This document shows positions 35,575-43,531 of a stretch of 44,718 nucleotides of DNA, in pieces; the stretch's first letter is position 1; the number at the start of each line of letters is the position of its first letter. The DNA comes from Candidatus Kapaibacterium sp. (GTDB taxonomy: Bacteria > Bacteroidota > Ignavibacteria > Kapaibacteriales > WFXC01), in contig JALWJX010000081.1 of NCBI GenBank assembly GCA_026996895.1, positions 1-44,718 of the forward strand, read 5' to 3'. The position numbers and the translations under genes are program-made. The notes beneath the pieces are model-generated. The model saw only the letters and a list, made by a program, of their open reading frames with translations, ran no database searches and was not told where the DNA came from.

Positions 35575-36858
35575 ATGAAGGTTTTGGTGCTTGGCAAAGG
35601 TGGTCGAGAACACGCTTTAGCGTATGCCCTATCTCAATCCCCGACCGTTGAGCATTTGTATGCTATCCCTGGCAATCCGGGCATAGCACGCCTTGGCGAT
35701 GTTCATCCGGAAATTTCCATCAATGATTATGACCAGATCCTCGCATTCTGCAAAACTCATGATCTGGATTTCGTGGTTGTTGGACCGGAAGATCCGCTTG
35801 CCGGTGGTGTTGCTAATGTTCTGGAAGCAGCCGGTATACCCGTGTTTGGACCGCAGAAAGCAGCGGCACAATTAGAAGCCTCCAAGGCGTTCGCGAAAAA
35901 GGTTATGCAGGAAGCAGGAATTCCCACTGCAGCGTATCAGGTATTCACCGAAGATCAGCTTGCAGCCGCACTCCAGTTTGTGGAAACGCTGAGTTTCCCG
36001 GTCGTGATCAAAGCTGATGGGTTGGCAGCCGGTAAAGGAGTGGTTATTGCGGAGACGTTGCCTGAGGCAGAATCGACGCTCCGGAGTTTCTTTGCAGGAA
36101 AGTTCGGCCACGCCAGTCAACGTGTCGTTGTTGAAGAATTTCTCCAGGGGTATGAAGCGTCTGTCTTTGCCATTGCAGACGGTTTCGATTTTCTATTGCT
36201 GGCTCCCGCTCAGGATCACAAGCGAGCGTACGACGGCGACCGGGGACCCAATACCGGTGGTATGGGAGCGTATGCTCCAACGCCGCTGGTGGATGCGGCA
36301 CTGCTAAGGAAAGTGTCCGAGCGGATTGTCCAACCGCTGCTTCAGTATATGAGGGATCGAGGGACTCCTTATAGGGGCTGCCTGTACTGCGGATTAATGA
36401 TTGTCGATGGTGATCCGTACGTGCTGGAATTCAATGTGCGGTTCGGGGATCCAGAGGCTCAGGTGGTGCTCCCGATTATTCAGGGAGATGTTGCGCAACT
36501 GCTGTACTCTGCTGCTACCGGGATACTGATCCCTGAAAGTGTCACAGAAGTTGCGGCGCAGTATGCGTGCTGTGTGGTCTTGGCTTCAGAGGGATACCCG
36601 GGTTCGGTAGAAACCGGGAAGGTAATTACCGGGATTGAAGCAGCGGAGGAACTTGGCGCTATTGTGTTCCACGCCGGTACAAAACAGAATGATCGTGGAG
36701 AACTTGTCACAGCGGGTGGCCGGGTTCTGGGTGTCACCGGACTGGGGACGACCTTAGAAGCAGCTCGCGATTTAGCCTATCGCGCTGCAGAACAAATCCA
36801 CTTCGAGGGCAAATGGTATCGATCTGACATTGCCTGGCAAGCCGTACAATCTTCCTGA
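35575..36858 (+). CDS. purD: Phosphoribosylamine-glycine ligase
   Basis: This 427-residue ATP-grasp enzyme makes glycinamide ribonucleotide in purine synthesis. It has the N-terminal KVLVLGKGGREHALA, the GPEDPLA and FGP-KAAAQLE motifs, ATP-grasp segments VIKADGLAAGKGV and DHKRAYDGDRGPNTGGMGAY, and the C-terminal NVRFGDPEAQ block with metal-binding Glu and Asn. The gap from alaS is 35 bp. Together with purL it gives two steps of the same pathway in one operon. Confidence 0.96.
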   Translation: MKVLVLGKGGREHALAYALSQSPTVEHLYAIPGNPGIARLGDVHPEISINDYDQILAFCKTHDLDFVVVGPEDPLAGGVANVLEAAGIPVFGPQKAAAQLEASKAFAKKVMQEAGIPTAAYQVFTEDQLAAALQFVETLSFPVVIKADGLAAGKGVVIAETLPEAESTLRSFFAGKFGHASQRVVVEEFLQGYEASVFAIADGFDFLLLAPAQDHKRAYDGDRGPNTGGMGAYAPTPLVDAALLRKVSERIVQPLLQYMRDRGTPYRGCLYCGLMIVDGDPYVLEFNVRFGDPEAQVVLPIIQGDVAQLLYSAATGILIPESVTEVAAQYACCVVLASEGYPGSVETGKVITGIEAAEELGAIVFHAGTKQNDRGELVTAGGRVLGVTGLGTTLEAARDLAYRAAEQIHFEGKWYRSDIAWQAVQSS

Positions 36859-36916
36859 AAAACCTTTTTACTTTGTGCAGGTAGTAGAAAAATGTTTCAC
36901 ACAGCAAGAAACACCG

Positions 36917-36946
36917 CGTGCGGAGGGATTGTGCCCCTACCGCACG
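36917..36946. terminator. Hairpin in the purD/phosphoesterase convergent gap
   Basis: CGTGCGG (36917-36923) pairs with CCGCACG (36940-36946), with an inner AGGG/CCCT extension and a one-base bulge. It covers the stop codon of the minus-strand gene. Neither side has a long T-run, so a bidirectional terminator is possible but weak. Confidence 0.4.
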
Positions 36947-37635
36947 TCACCTGTTTCCACCTTCCGGCGACGAAGATCTACTACGGCATAATCTCCTTCG
37001 GCGAGTTTGCCGGGTGATACCACCAGGGTAGTGCCGAGAAATTCGTGATAGAATTCTTTGTCGTCCACGATAGCTGCAACGGGAGCGAAGGTCTTGATTA
37101 GCTCTTCTAAGGTTGTTGATCCATCCCGATTCATTCCTTTGTGGGAAGGTGGGGTCGAGAACAGGAAAACTTTGACGTAATCTTTGAGCTCATTGAGGAT
37201 TTTGAGCTCATACTCGACCATCCAGCCAGGATATCGGAGTTCCTCGTGCTCCTCAGGTGTTACGTGTTCGTCGTCCAGTATATGCCCTCCCATTCCGACG
37301 AACGCAATATGTCCGGGACCGAAAGCGACTTTTCCGTGGACTCCTTTGAGCATTGGAAAAACCAACTCGATGTTATAAGCCTCTCGCAGATATTGGTACA
37401 GAGGAACATCCTTTGGTCCGGGAATGTAAAACACGGGAACGTGGAAATGCCCCGCAATCTTGAAAATAGCTTTGTATTGCGCTACTTTGTCCTGGGTGTT
37501 TGGGTCAGCCAGATTCCCGATCAGCGCTACCACATCGATATCGGCAGAATCTACTACTTCGGTTAAGCGGTTCAAATACTCCGTATTTCCTGCAACATTC
37601 GTTGTGGCAAGCACACGTCGCACGTGCTTCCGCAT
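36937..37635 (-). CDS. TT1561-like metallophosphoesterase-fold protein with eroded metal motifs
   Basis: This 232-residue protein is of the calcineurin-like fold, very close in pattern to Thermus TT1561 (the Metallophos_3 group). Corresponding blocks are LATTNVAGN where active enzymes have D-x-H-G-N, ALIGNLADP for the GD motif, IPGPKDVP for GNHD, and EHEELRYPGWMVEYEL and FLFSTPPSHKGMNRDGS, which are specific to this group. The usual metal-binding Asp and His residues are mostly replaced, so phosphatase activity is uncertain. The end (LAEGDYAVVDLR-RK-ETG-VR) also matches TT1561. It is convergent with purD and single. Function unknown. Confidence 0.82.
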   Translation of the reverse strand: MRKHVRRVLATTNVAGNTEYLNRLTEVVDSADIDVVALIGNLADPNTQDKVAQYKAIFKIAGHFHVPVFYIPGPKDVPLYQYLREAYNIELVFPMLKGVHGKVAFGPGHIAFVGMGGHILDDEHVTPEEHEELRYPGWMVEYELKILNELKDYVKVFLFSTPPSHKGMNRDGSTTLEELIKTFAPVAAIVDDKEFYHEFLGTTLVVSPGKLAEGDYAVVDLRRRKVETGDVR

Positions 37636-37717
37636 CCCTCTTCCCTTTCATTTGTTCGACAGTACCTTGAATTTTTAATTAAAGACGATTTTCTCAAAAA
37701 CCCATTGAAGCGGGAGG

Positions 37718-37812
37718 GTTCCTTGGGATGCTACACAAGAATCTAAGCGGCGAGATTTCTTGCTGCGCAATTACCCAGATGAGTTCCTTGGGATGCTACA
37801 CAAGAATCTAAG
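37718..37812. repeat. Exact 30-bp direct repeat, 65-bp period, two copies
   Basis: The repeat beginning GTTCCTTGGGATGCTACACA and ending AGAATCTAAG occurs at 37718-37747 and again, identical, at 37783-37812. The 35-bp interval begins CGGCGAGATTTCTTGCTGCG. The second copy covers the stop codon of the BtuG-like gene, which reads the other way. It resembles a small interspersed repeat element of the 'GAGATTTCTTGCTGCGC' type found between genes in many genomes. A two-repeat, one-spacer CRISPR remnant is a less likely reading because the interval itself looks like part of such an element. Confidence 0.7.
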
Positions 37813-39007
37813 GGGCTGGCAGCACAAAGCAGATATCGCCGGGATTGAGTCCCACCTCAAAAGAAAATGTAGGTGATGTGTGATTGGGCGCGAACACCAG
37901 AATCTCACCAGGAGAGACAAAATCTCTGGCATCAGCAATCCAGATTGATCCATCCACGGGAGAAACAGCCATAGCGTACCAGTGGTGGTATGGAGAGGGT
38001 CGTCGGCTGAGCACCATCGAAAGCGAGTCTTGAACAACATATAAGGCGGTGTCGCTGAGAACGAAACATCGCTGAGATGGAGAATCCCACCACAGTTGGA
38101 CAGGTTCTGCAATTTTCCAGTGCCTTTTGACCTGCAATGTGTGCTGATCCAGTGCCACAATCCCTCCAATGGAATCCTTAAGCGACGGAAGATGGTAGTA
38201 TCCTACAAAAATCGTGTTGTTGCCTACCGTTACCATTGTGGGATTGGGCGGGAGTGGAATTTTCTGAATTTCTGTCATTGTTACCGGATCAACCACAGAG
38301 AGCGTATTGGCACCTGGCTCAGTGGTGCGGAAATCTCCATAGCCGGAGTTTACAACATAGAGGTAACGACCATCGGTGGCAATTTCTTCGGGTGCAGGTC
38401 CGACCGTAACTTCACGACCGGTTACCTGCATTGTCGCAGGGTTGAATTCAATGACCTTGTCCTGGTTCAGGACAGTCACATACCCACGTGCGGAGTCCAG
38501 AATGCACAGGTGGCGCGGTTGTGCATCCCCCAGTTCAAGGCGGTTGATCCATTGTCCGGTCCGGGCGTTGAGCTGCTCGATCGTCCGGGATTCCGTGACG
38601 GCGATGAATAGTGTATCACCCTGTAACGCCATATCATTGCCTGTGTCTCCTAAGCGGAGCTGGCAGTTCTGCTTCTGGAAAAATTCGTTGTATACGGTTG
38701 CTGTTGTAAGATCAAACCGGCTCAACGTTGAATTGTCGTGTTTCCATAACCCCTCGCAGAGAATGTAAGCAGCAGGTAGATGGAGTTGTTCCAGAGCAAT
38801 CTGATTGCATTGCGGGATCTGCTCAGAAGTGCAGCCGAATAAACCGAATCCCAGTAGCAATAGACTTAACCACCGGGTGTAAGTTGCAGTCCGGCGGGCT
38901 TTCTTTGGGCAGTAAACCTCTAAAGCCAGTGATAATCCAGCGTTCTTCCGGCTTGCGTTTCCAGTACGCAGTGTCTGACCAGTTGATCGGTTTGTTTGTA
39001 CATCCAT
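37808..39007 (-). CDS. BtuG-like beta-propeller lipoprotein (DUF5074/YncE type)
   Basis: This protein of up to 399 residues starts with a cytoplasmic n-region, then a hydrophobic stretch and an LFGC lipobox with C59 as the lipidated residue. The mature part is a seven-blade-like beta-propeller. Blade-type segments seen are EGLWKHDNSTLSRFDL, NDMALQGDTLFIAVTESRTI, RHLCILDSARGYVTVLNQ, GPAPEEIATDGRYLYVVNSG and ANTLSVVDPVTM. This is the pattern of BtuG, the surface protein that captures cobalamin for BtuB in Bacteroides. The n-region of 46 residues is unusually long and no later ATG is in frame, so the true start may be elsewhere. It is divergent from a DUF6580-like gene; a corrinoid role is inferred. 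Its promoter at 39108-39139 is the best in the window. Confidence 0.72.
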   Translation of the reverse strand: MDVQTNRSTGQTLRTGNASRKNAGLSLALEVYCPKKARRTATYTRWLSLLLLGFGLFGCTSEQIPQCNQIALEQLHLPAAYILCEGLWKHDNSTLSRFDLTTATVYNEFFQKQNCQLRLGDTGNDMALQGDTLFIAVTESRTIEQLNARTGQWINRLELGDAQPRHLCILDSARGYVTVLNQDKVIEFNPATMQVTGREVTVGPAPEEIATDGRYLYVVNSGYGDFRTTEPGANTLSVVDPVTMTEIQKIPLPPNPTMVTVGNNTIFVGYYHLPSLKDSIGGIVALDQHTLQVKRHWKIAEPVQLWWDSPSQRCFVLSDTALYVVQDSLSMVLSRRPSPYHHWYAMAVSPVDGSIWIADARDFVSPGEILVFAPNHTSPTFSFEVGLNPGDICFVLPAP

Positions 39008-39107
39008 TGCATTCGCAGAACATTTGATGGTACGCTACGGGTATATGCACAAAAGCAAAATTTTGTTTTGGAAATTTTTCATTTCCTTGCTCGTCACGAA
39101 GAAAGTG

Positions 39108-39139
39108 CAAATTTACGGAAAATGGTGTTGCGGAACAAA
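39108..39139 (-). promoter_or_regulatory. Bacteroidota-type promoter of the BtuG-like gene
   Basis: On the minus strand, TTTG (39139-39136) is followed by 20 nt and then TAAATTTG (39115-39108). This is a full match to the Bacteroidota -33 TTTG / -7 TAnnTTTG consensus. Transcription would begin near 39100 and give a leader of about 93 nt to ATG 39007. The palindrome CAAAATTTTG (39056-39065) lies inside that leader and could be an operator. I found no B12 box (GCCACTG), so no cobalamin riboswitch is supported. Confidence 0.72.
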
Positions 39140-39153
39140 GAAGGGATTGCACA

Positions 39154-39732
39154 ATGCAAGGGATGAAGCAGGTAGTACGATCGTGGCACTATGGGTTCTT
39201 TGTGCTGGGCATTGGATTGCTGGCGGTAATTACCCGGCTGCTTCCCCATCCACCGAATTTTGCGCCAATGACCGCTTTAGCTTTGTTCTCCGGAGTAGCT
39301 TTTCGGAGTCGCTGGAAGGGTGTCGGATACGTGCTCGGTCTGATGTTCCTGAGTGATCTGCTGTTAGAACTTGCTTTTGGTTTTGGATTTCATTCTGGAA
39401 TGCCTGTTGTGTACGGATCCTTGCTGCTGATTGCCCTGCTGGGTGGAACGCTCCGGAAGCGATTCCATTTTCTGACGATTACCGGAATGACCCTCCTGAG
39501 TTCAGTGCTCTTCTTTGTCTTGACGAATCTTGGCGTATGGCTGTTTAGTGGGATGTACCCGCATACGCTGGATGGACTGGTTTTGTGCTATACCCTGGCA
39601 ATTCCGTTTTTCCATAACGCGCTGGCGGGTGATATTGTGTATGCGGCTTTGCTCTTTGGAAGCTATGCCTATGCTCTCGCCCACTTTCCGGCGCTTCAGG
39701 CGTCCCCCAATGCCGTCCGCTTCGCCCACTAA
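39154..39732 (+). CDS. DUF6580-like membrane protein, putative ECF-type substrate-binding component
   Basis: This 192-residue integral membrane protein has five to six hydrophobic helices. The start, LAVITRLLPHPPNFAPMTALALFSG, is the recognisable DUF6580 signature. Such proteins are near corrinoid or other vitamin uptake genes in Bacteroidota and look like S components of ECF transporters. The neighbour across the divergent gap is a BtuG-like propeller, which supports a vitamin B12 link, but no ECF ATPase is adjacent. AAGAAGGGATTGC precedes ATG 39154; a second ATG lies at 39163. It is followed 14 nt later by an ABC exporter gene. Confidence 0.8.
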   Translation: MQGMKQVVRSWHYGFFVLGIGLLAVITRLLPHPPNFAPMTALALFSGVAFRSRWKGVGYVLGLMFLSDLLLELAFGFGFHSGMPVVYGSLLLIALLGGTLRKRFHFLTITGMTLLSSVLFFVLTNLGVWLFSGMYPHTLDGLVLCYTLAIPFFHNALAGDIVYAALLFGSYAYALAHFPALQASPNAVRFAH

Positions 39733-39745
39733 GTCGTTGCATTGA

Positions 39746-41596
39746 TTGAAGCTGCTGCTGAGAGCAGTGAGTGGTGTCGCTGTGCATAAGGATGAAGTTG
39801 CTGCGCAAGCGGTTAACTGGCACCTCCTGCGGTGGTTACTCCGGTTTTTGAAACCGGAGTGGCAAAAGGTGGCATTTGCCCTTGCTTTGACTCTGATAAC
39901 GACCGTGCTGGGTCCGTTGCGTCCGTGGCTGGTAAAAGAAACGATCGATGGACCCATAGCGGCTGGTAATACCGTTGGCATTTTTCAAATGGTAGCGCTT
40001 GTTCTTGGAGTACTGGTGCTGCACGGCGCTTTGCAATACCTGCTGACGGTATTGATGGAAAGTATTGGGCAAAGGACGATTTACAACATTCGGATGCAGG
40101 TGTATGAGCACTTGCTCCGGCTCAATCAACGGTTTTTTGACCTCCATCCCGTAGGCCGCCTGTTAACACGGGTAACAAATGATGTTGAAGCTCTGAATCG
40201 GCTTTTCTCCTCCGGATTCGTAATGATGATTGCGGATACTCTGGTGCTGGGCTGGATTGTTGCCTTTATGTTCGCAACGCATACAATGCTGGCGCTTTTG
40301 ATGCTGGCAACGCTACCACTCTTGATGCTAATCTCCTTTGTCTTCCGCCGCCACGTTCGCAGAGCATACCAGCAAATTCGGCAGTTTTTAGCCCGAATGA
40401 ATGCGTTTTTGAATGAATTACTTACTGGTATAGCAGTTGTGAAAATCTTTACGCAGGAATGGCGGATGTTTCAAAAGTTCGATCGGATCAATCAGCAGTA
40501 TGCTCAGGCGCAGATTCGATCTATTTTTTACTATGCTCTGTTCTTTCCGCTTATCCAGATTGTGAGCTACAGCGCCATCGGGGCAATGTTGTGGTATGCT
40601 TCAGGCGAAGTTCTGGCAGGAACGATGACCATAGGCACTCTGATCGCCTTTGCACAGTATGTGGAGATGATGTTTCGCCCTATCCGGGATTTGTCTGAAA
40701 AATACAATATGCTGCAAAGTGCAATGGTATCTTCAGAACGGATTTTTGATCTTCTAGAGCAGAAAGCTTTTGTTCAGCAAAGCGGGAAAGCCGTGCCTTT
40801 CACCCGATTACGGAAGGAGATTCGGCTGGATCACGTGTGGTTTAGTTATGATGGACAGCAGTTTGTGCTCCAGGATGTCACTTTTGAAATCCCTCGAGGA
40901 ACAATGGTAGCGTTGGTTGGACATACAGGCGCTGGAAAAACCAGCATTTTTAATTTGCTCCTCCGGTATTATGAGTTTCAAAAAGGCGATATTCTGATCG
41001 ATGGGCAGAGCATTCGAGACTATGACATCGCAACGTTACGGGCGCGAATAGCGCTGGTGATGCAGGATGTATGGCTGTTCTCTCGAACAATCCGGGAGAA
41101 TATTACGCTGGGAGATCCTGCTTACGCGGACGAAGACGTCATTGCAGCAGCACAGGCTACGGGTGCACATACCTTTATCCAGCAGTTGCCACAGGGATAT
41201 GACACAGTGCTCACAGAGCGTGGATCTACCCTTTCAACGGGGCAAAAGCAACTCATCGCGTTGACGCGGGCATTGTTGCGAAATCCGGAAATTTTATTGC
41301 TGGATGAAGCAACGGCAAACGTTGACTCTCTAACAGAAAAGCTGATCGAGCAGGCACTGGATCGTTTGTTGGAAAATCGCACGGCTATTGTCATTGCTCA
41401 CCGCCTTTCAACTATTCGCCGGGCAGATCAAATTGTTGTTTTGCACAAAGGAAGGGTAGTGGAAATTGGAACACATGAAGAACTGATGGCAGCAGACCAG
41501 TTGTACGCTAAGCTCTATCGCCTTCAATACAAAGAACAACTTTTGACGAGCGTAAACAGTCCGGGAGCTGTGAAACTTCCAGAAGCGCTGCAGTAA
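39746..41596 (+). CDS. MsbA-like ABC exporter, fused permease-ATPase
   Basis: This half-transporter of about 600-616 residues has six transmembrane helices in the first 320 residues, with an ABC transporter type I motif (YEHLLRLNQRFFD--PVGRLLTRVTNDVEALN). The nucleotide-binding domain has Walker A GHTGAGKT, signature LSTGQKQLIALTRALL (LSTGQ in place of LSGGQ) and Walker B ILLLDEATANVD with the H-loop IVIAHRLSTI. It works as a homodimer exporting lipid or drug-like substrates. The start is uncertain: TTG 39746 or GTG 39782, with no clear ribosome binding site. Confidence 0.93.
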   Translation: MKLLLRAVSGVAVHKDEVAAQAVNWHLLRWLLRFLKPEWQKVAFALALTLITTVLGPLRPWLVKETIDGPIAAGNTVGIFQMVALVLGVLVLHGALQYLLTVLMESIGQRTIYNIRMQVYEHLLRLNQRFFDLHPVGRLLTRVTNDVEALNRLFSSGFVMMIADTLVLGWIVAFMFATHTMLALLMLATLPLLMLISFVFRRHVRRAYQQIRQFLARMNAFLNELLTGIAVVKIFTQEWRMFQKFDRINQQYAQAQIRSIFYYALFFPLIQIVSYSAIGAMLWYASGEVLAGTMTIGTLIAFAQYVEMMFRPIRDLSEKYNMLQSAMVSSERIFDLLEQKAFVQQSGKAVPFTRLRKEIRLDHVWFSYDGQQFVLQDVTFEIPRGTMVALVGHTGAGKTSIFNLLLRYYEFQKGDILIDGQSIRDYDIATLRARIALVMQDVWLFSRTIRENITLGDPAYADEDVIAAAQATGAHTFIQQLPQGYDTVLTERGSTLSTGQKQLIALTRALLRNPEILLLDEATANVDSLTEKLIEQALDRLLENRTAIVIAHRLSTIRRADQIVVLHKGRVVEIGTHEELMAADQLYAKLYRLQYKEQLLTSVNSPGAVKLPEALQ

Positions 41597-41730
41597 GTAT
41601 CGCTTGTCTTTCCTGAAGAATTTCCTCTGGGATGTCTCCATTCACACGGGATGCTGCGTGATAAGTGCCGGGTATTTTGTATTTTCGCTCCTTCGGTGAG
41701 ATGCACGAATGATAATAATTGTGAATCCGG

Positions 41731-43524
41731 ATGCACGCGGGCAATTTCGTTCTTCTGCTTCACGCTCACTTACCCTATGTGCTGGGTCACGGTACATGGC
41801 CCCACGGAAGCGATTGGTTATGTGAAGCAGTTGCTGAAAGCTATATCCCGTTGCTGAATCTTTGTTATGAGCTTTTAGAGGAGGACATTCTGGCGAACAT
41901 TACCATCGACCTCTCCCCCGTGCTCTGTGAGCAACTCAGTGATGAGCAGTTCTCTGATCTGTTTGCTACCTACTGCTTGCAGTTTGCAGAAGCGGCGCGG
42001 GAAGATGCTCGGTATTTTGAACAGAAGGTCGAGGAGAAACACTTCGCTCCCATAGCCCGATTCTGGGCAGAGTGGTACGAGCAGCGATTGCAGGATTTTC
42101 AGGAGCGGTATAAAGGCTCTATTCTTGGCGCGCTCCGCCAATTACAGGAACAGGGCGCTATTGAGATCCTGACCTGTGCTGCAACTCATCCCTATCTCCC
42201 GCTGCTGGCGCTGGATGAGAGTATCGAATTTCAGCTTCAAACGGCAAAAGCAAATTATGTTCGACACTTCCAGATAGAGCCGCGGGGCATCTGGCTGCCA
42301 GAATGTGGTTATCGCCCATCATATGCCTGGATGCCCTTTTTCCCTATCCCTGAGTATCCTGAGCCTCAGGTACGTCCGGGGTTAGAGCAATTCTTAGCAC
42401 AACATCATCTGGATTTCTTTTTTGTCGATCAGCATATCACGGAAAAAGCAGTACCGTTGGGGGTATTGCGCCCGGTGGATCATCGCGTGGAGTTGCTATC
42501 GGTCCACAGCCCTGAGTATATCCACTTTCCCTACAATTTTGATCGCTCTCCTTTGAATCTCTACCACGTGTGCTCTACTGGTGACATTCAGCGTGGTACC
42601 GCCGTGGCGTTTACCCGCCATCGAGATATTGCGTTGCAGGTATGGAGTGGTGAGATGGGTTATCCGGGGGATCCGGATTATTTAGATTTCCATAAGCGGT
42701 ATTATCGTTCTAACCTCCGATACTGGCGAGTAACTGATCCGAAACTGGATATGATGTACAAGCAGCCGTATGTGCCGGAAAATGCTACTCGGAAAACAGA
42801 TCTCCACGCTTATCACTTTAATCAGATGCTGGAGCATACTGCCCGGTTCTATCACACCCAGACGAAGAAATTTGCAACGCTCTGCACAATGTTTGATGCA
42901 GAACTCTTCGGTCACTGGTGGTTCGAGGGTCCGCAGTTTCTGAAAAATGTTCTTCGAGGGCTTTTCCACTCCCCTTATGTGCGGGTCACGAAGGCTTCGG
43001 AACAGGTTGACTATGTTCAGCCGCACGAGGTGATGGCAATTCCTGAAGGTTCCTGGGGTGACGGAGGTGACCATCGAGTCTGGTTTAATGAGCAAACGCA
43101 CTGGATGTGGTATGCTATTTATCAGGCAGAACATCAGTTTCATCAAATAATGCAAGTAATGAAAACTTCAGATCAGCTACCGCTTCTGGAACGGATTCTC
43201 CAGCAGGCAGGACGTGAACTGCTTCTTTTGCAGGCTTCGGATTGGGAGTTTCTGGTCACCACGCAGTCGGCTAAGGATTACGCTGAACAGCGATTTTTTA
43301 CTCACCATTCCAACTTTTTGCGATTGATGACCATGGCACAGGAGTACCGCGAGACCCGGCAGATTGCAGAATTCCATCTGGAGTTTCTCACAGCGCTGGA
43401 GCGCTTGAACCGGGTGTTTCCTGACCTGTCTCTGCAGTGGTGGTCGCTGGAGAACCATTCTATGAACGATGAGGAATCCTCCTCTGCGAAGGCTTTTGAT
43501 CAGGACAAGTCAGTCGATCGGTAA
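41731..43524 (+). CDS. GH57 1,4-alpha-glucan branching enzyme
   Basis: This 597-residue glycoside hydrolase family 57 enzyme is close in pattern to the Thermus thermophilus branching enzyme. It introduces alpha-1,6 branches into glycogen. It begins with LLLHAHLPYV, one of the GH57 conserved regions. The catalytic nucleophile is E191 in IWLPECGYRP, and the acid/base is D389 in CTMFDAELFGHWWFEGP. A GSWGDGGDHRVWFNE segment follows. ATG 41731 is taken because it directly precedes the HAHLPY strand. No glgA or glgC is in the window. It ends 8 nt from the convergent antiporter gene. Confidence 0.93.
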   Translation: MHAGNFVLLLHAHLPYVLGHGTWPHGSDWLCEAVAESYIPLLNLCYELLEEDILANITIDLSPVLCEQLSDEQFSDLFATYCLQFAEAAREDARYFEQKVEEKHFAPIARFWAEWYEQRLQDFQERYKGSILGALRQLQEQGAIEILTCAATHPYLPLLALDESIEFQLQTAKANYVRHFQIEPRGIWLPECGYRPSYAWMPFFPIPEYPEPQVRPGLEQFLAQHHLDFFFVDQHITEKAVPLGVLRPVDHRVELLSVHSPEYIHFPYNFDRSPLNLYHVCSTGDIQRGTAVAFTRHRDIALQVWSGEMGYPGDPDYLDFHKRYYRSNLRYWRVTDPKLDMMYKQPYVPENATRKTDLHAYHFNQMLEHTARFYHTQTKKFATLCTMFDAELFGHWWFEGPQFLKNVLRGLFHSPYVRVTKASEQVDYVQPHEVMAIPEGSWGDGGDHRVWFNEQTHWMWYAIYQAEHQFHQIMQVMKTSDQLPLLERILQQAGRELLLLQASDWEFLVTTQSAKDYAEQRFFTHHSNFLRLMTMAQEYRETRQIAEFHLEFLTALERLNRVFPDLSLQWWSLENHSMNDEESSSAKAFDQDKSVDR

Positions 43525-43531
43525 GGGTAAC

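Noticed and set aside
37718-37812. A CRISPR array (two repeats, one spacer)
   Set aside because: Only two units, one of which overlaps a gene's stop codon, no third degenerate copy at 65-bp spacing to the left, and the interval looks like part of an interspersed element. Kept as a repeat only.
38823-39152. Minus-strand 109-residue ORF overlapping the BtuG-like N-terminus
   Set aside because: It has no signal peptide or family likeness, and it covers the promoter, so it is most likely a chance frame. A frameshift joining it to the lipoprotein was considered but no homology supports it.
39008-39153. Cobalamin riboswitch in the divergent gap
   Set aside because: No GCCACTG B12 box was found and the leader is under 100 nt, too short for the aptamer.
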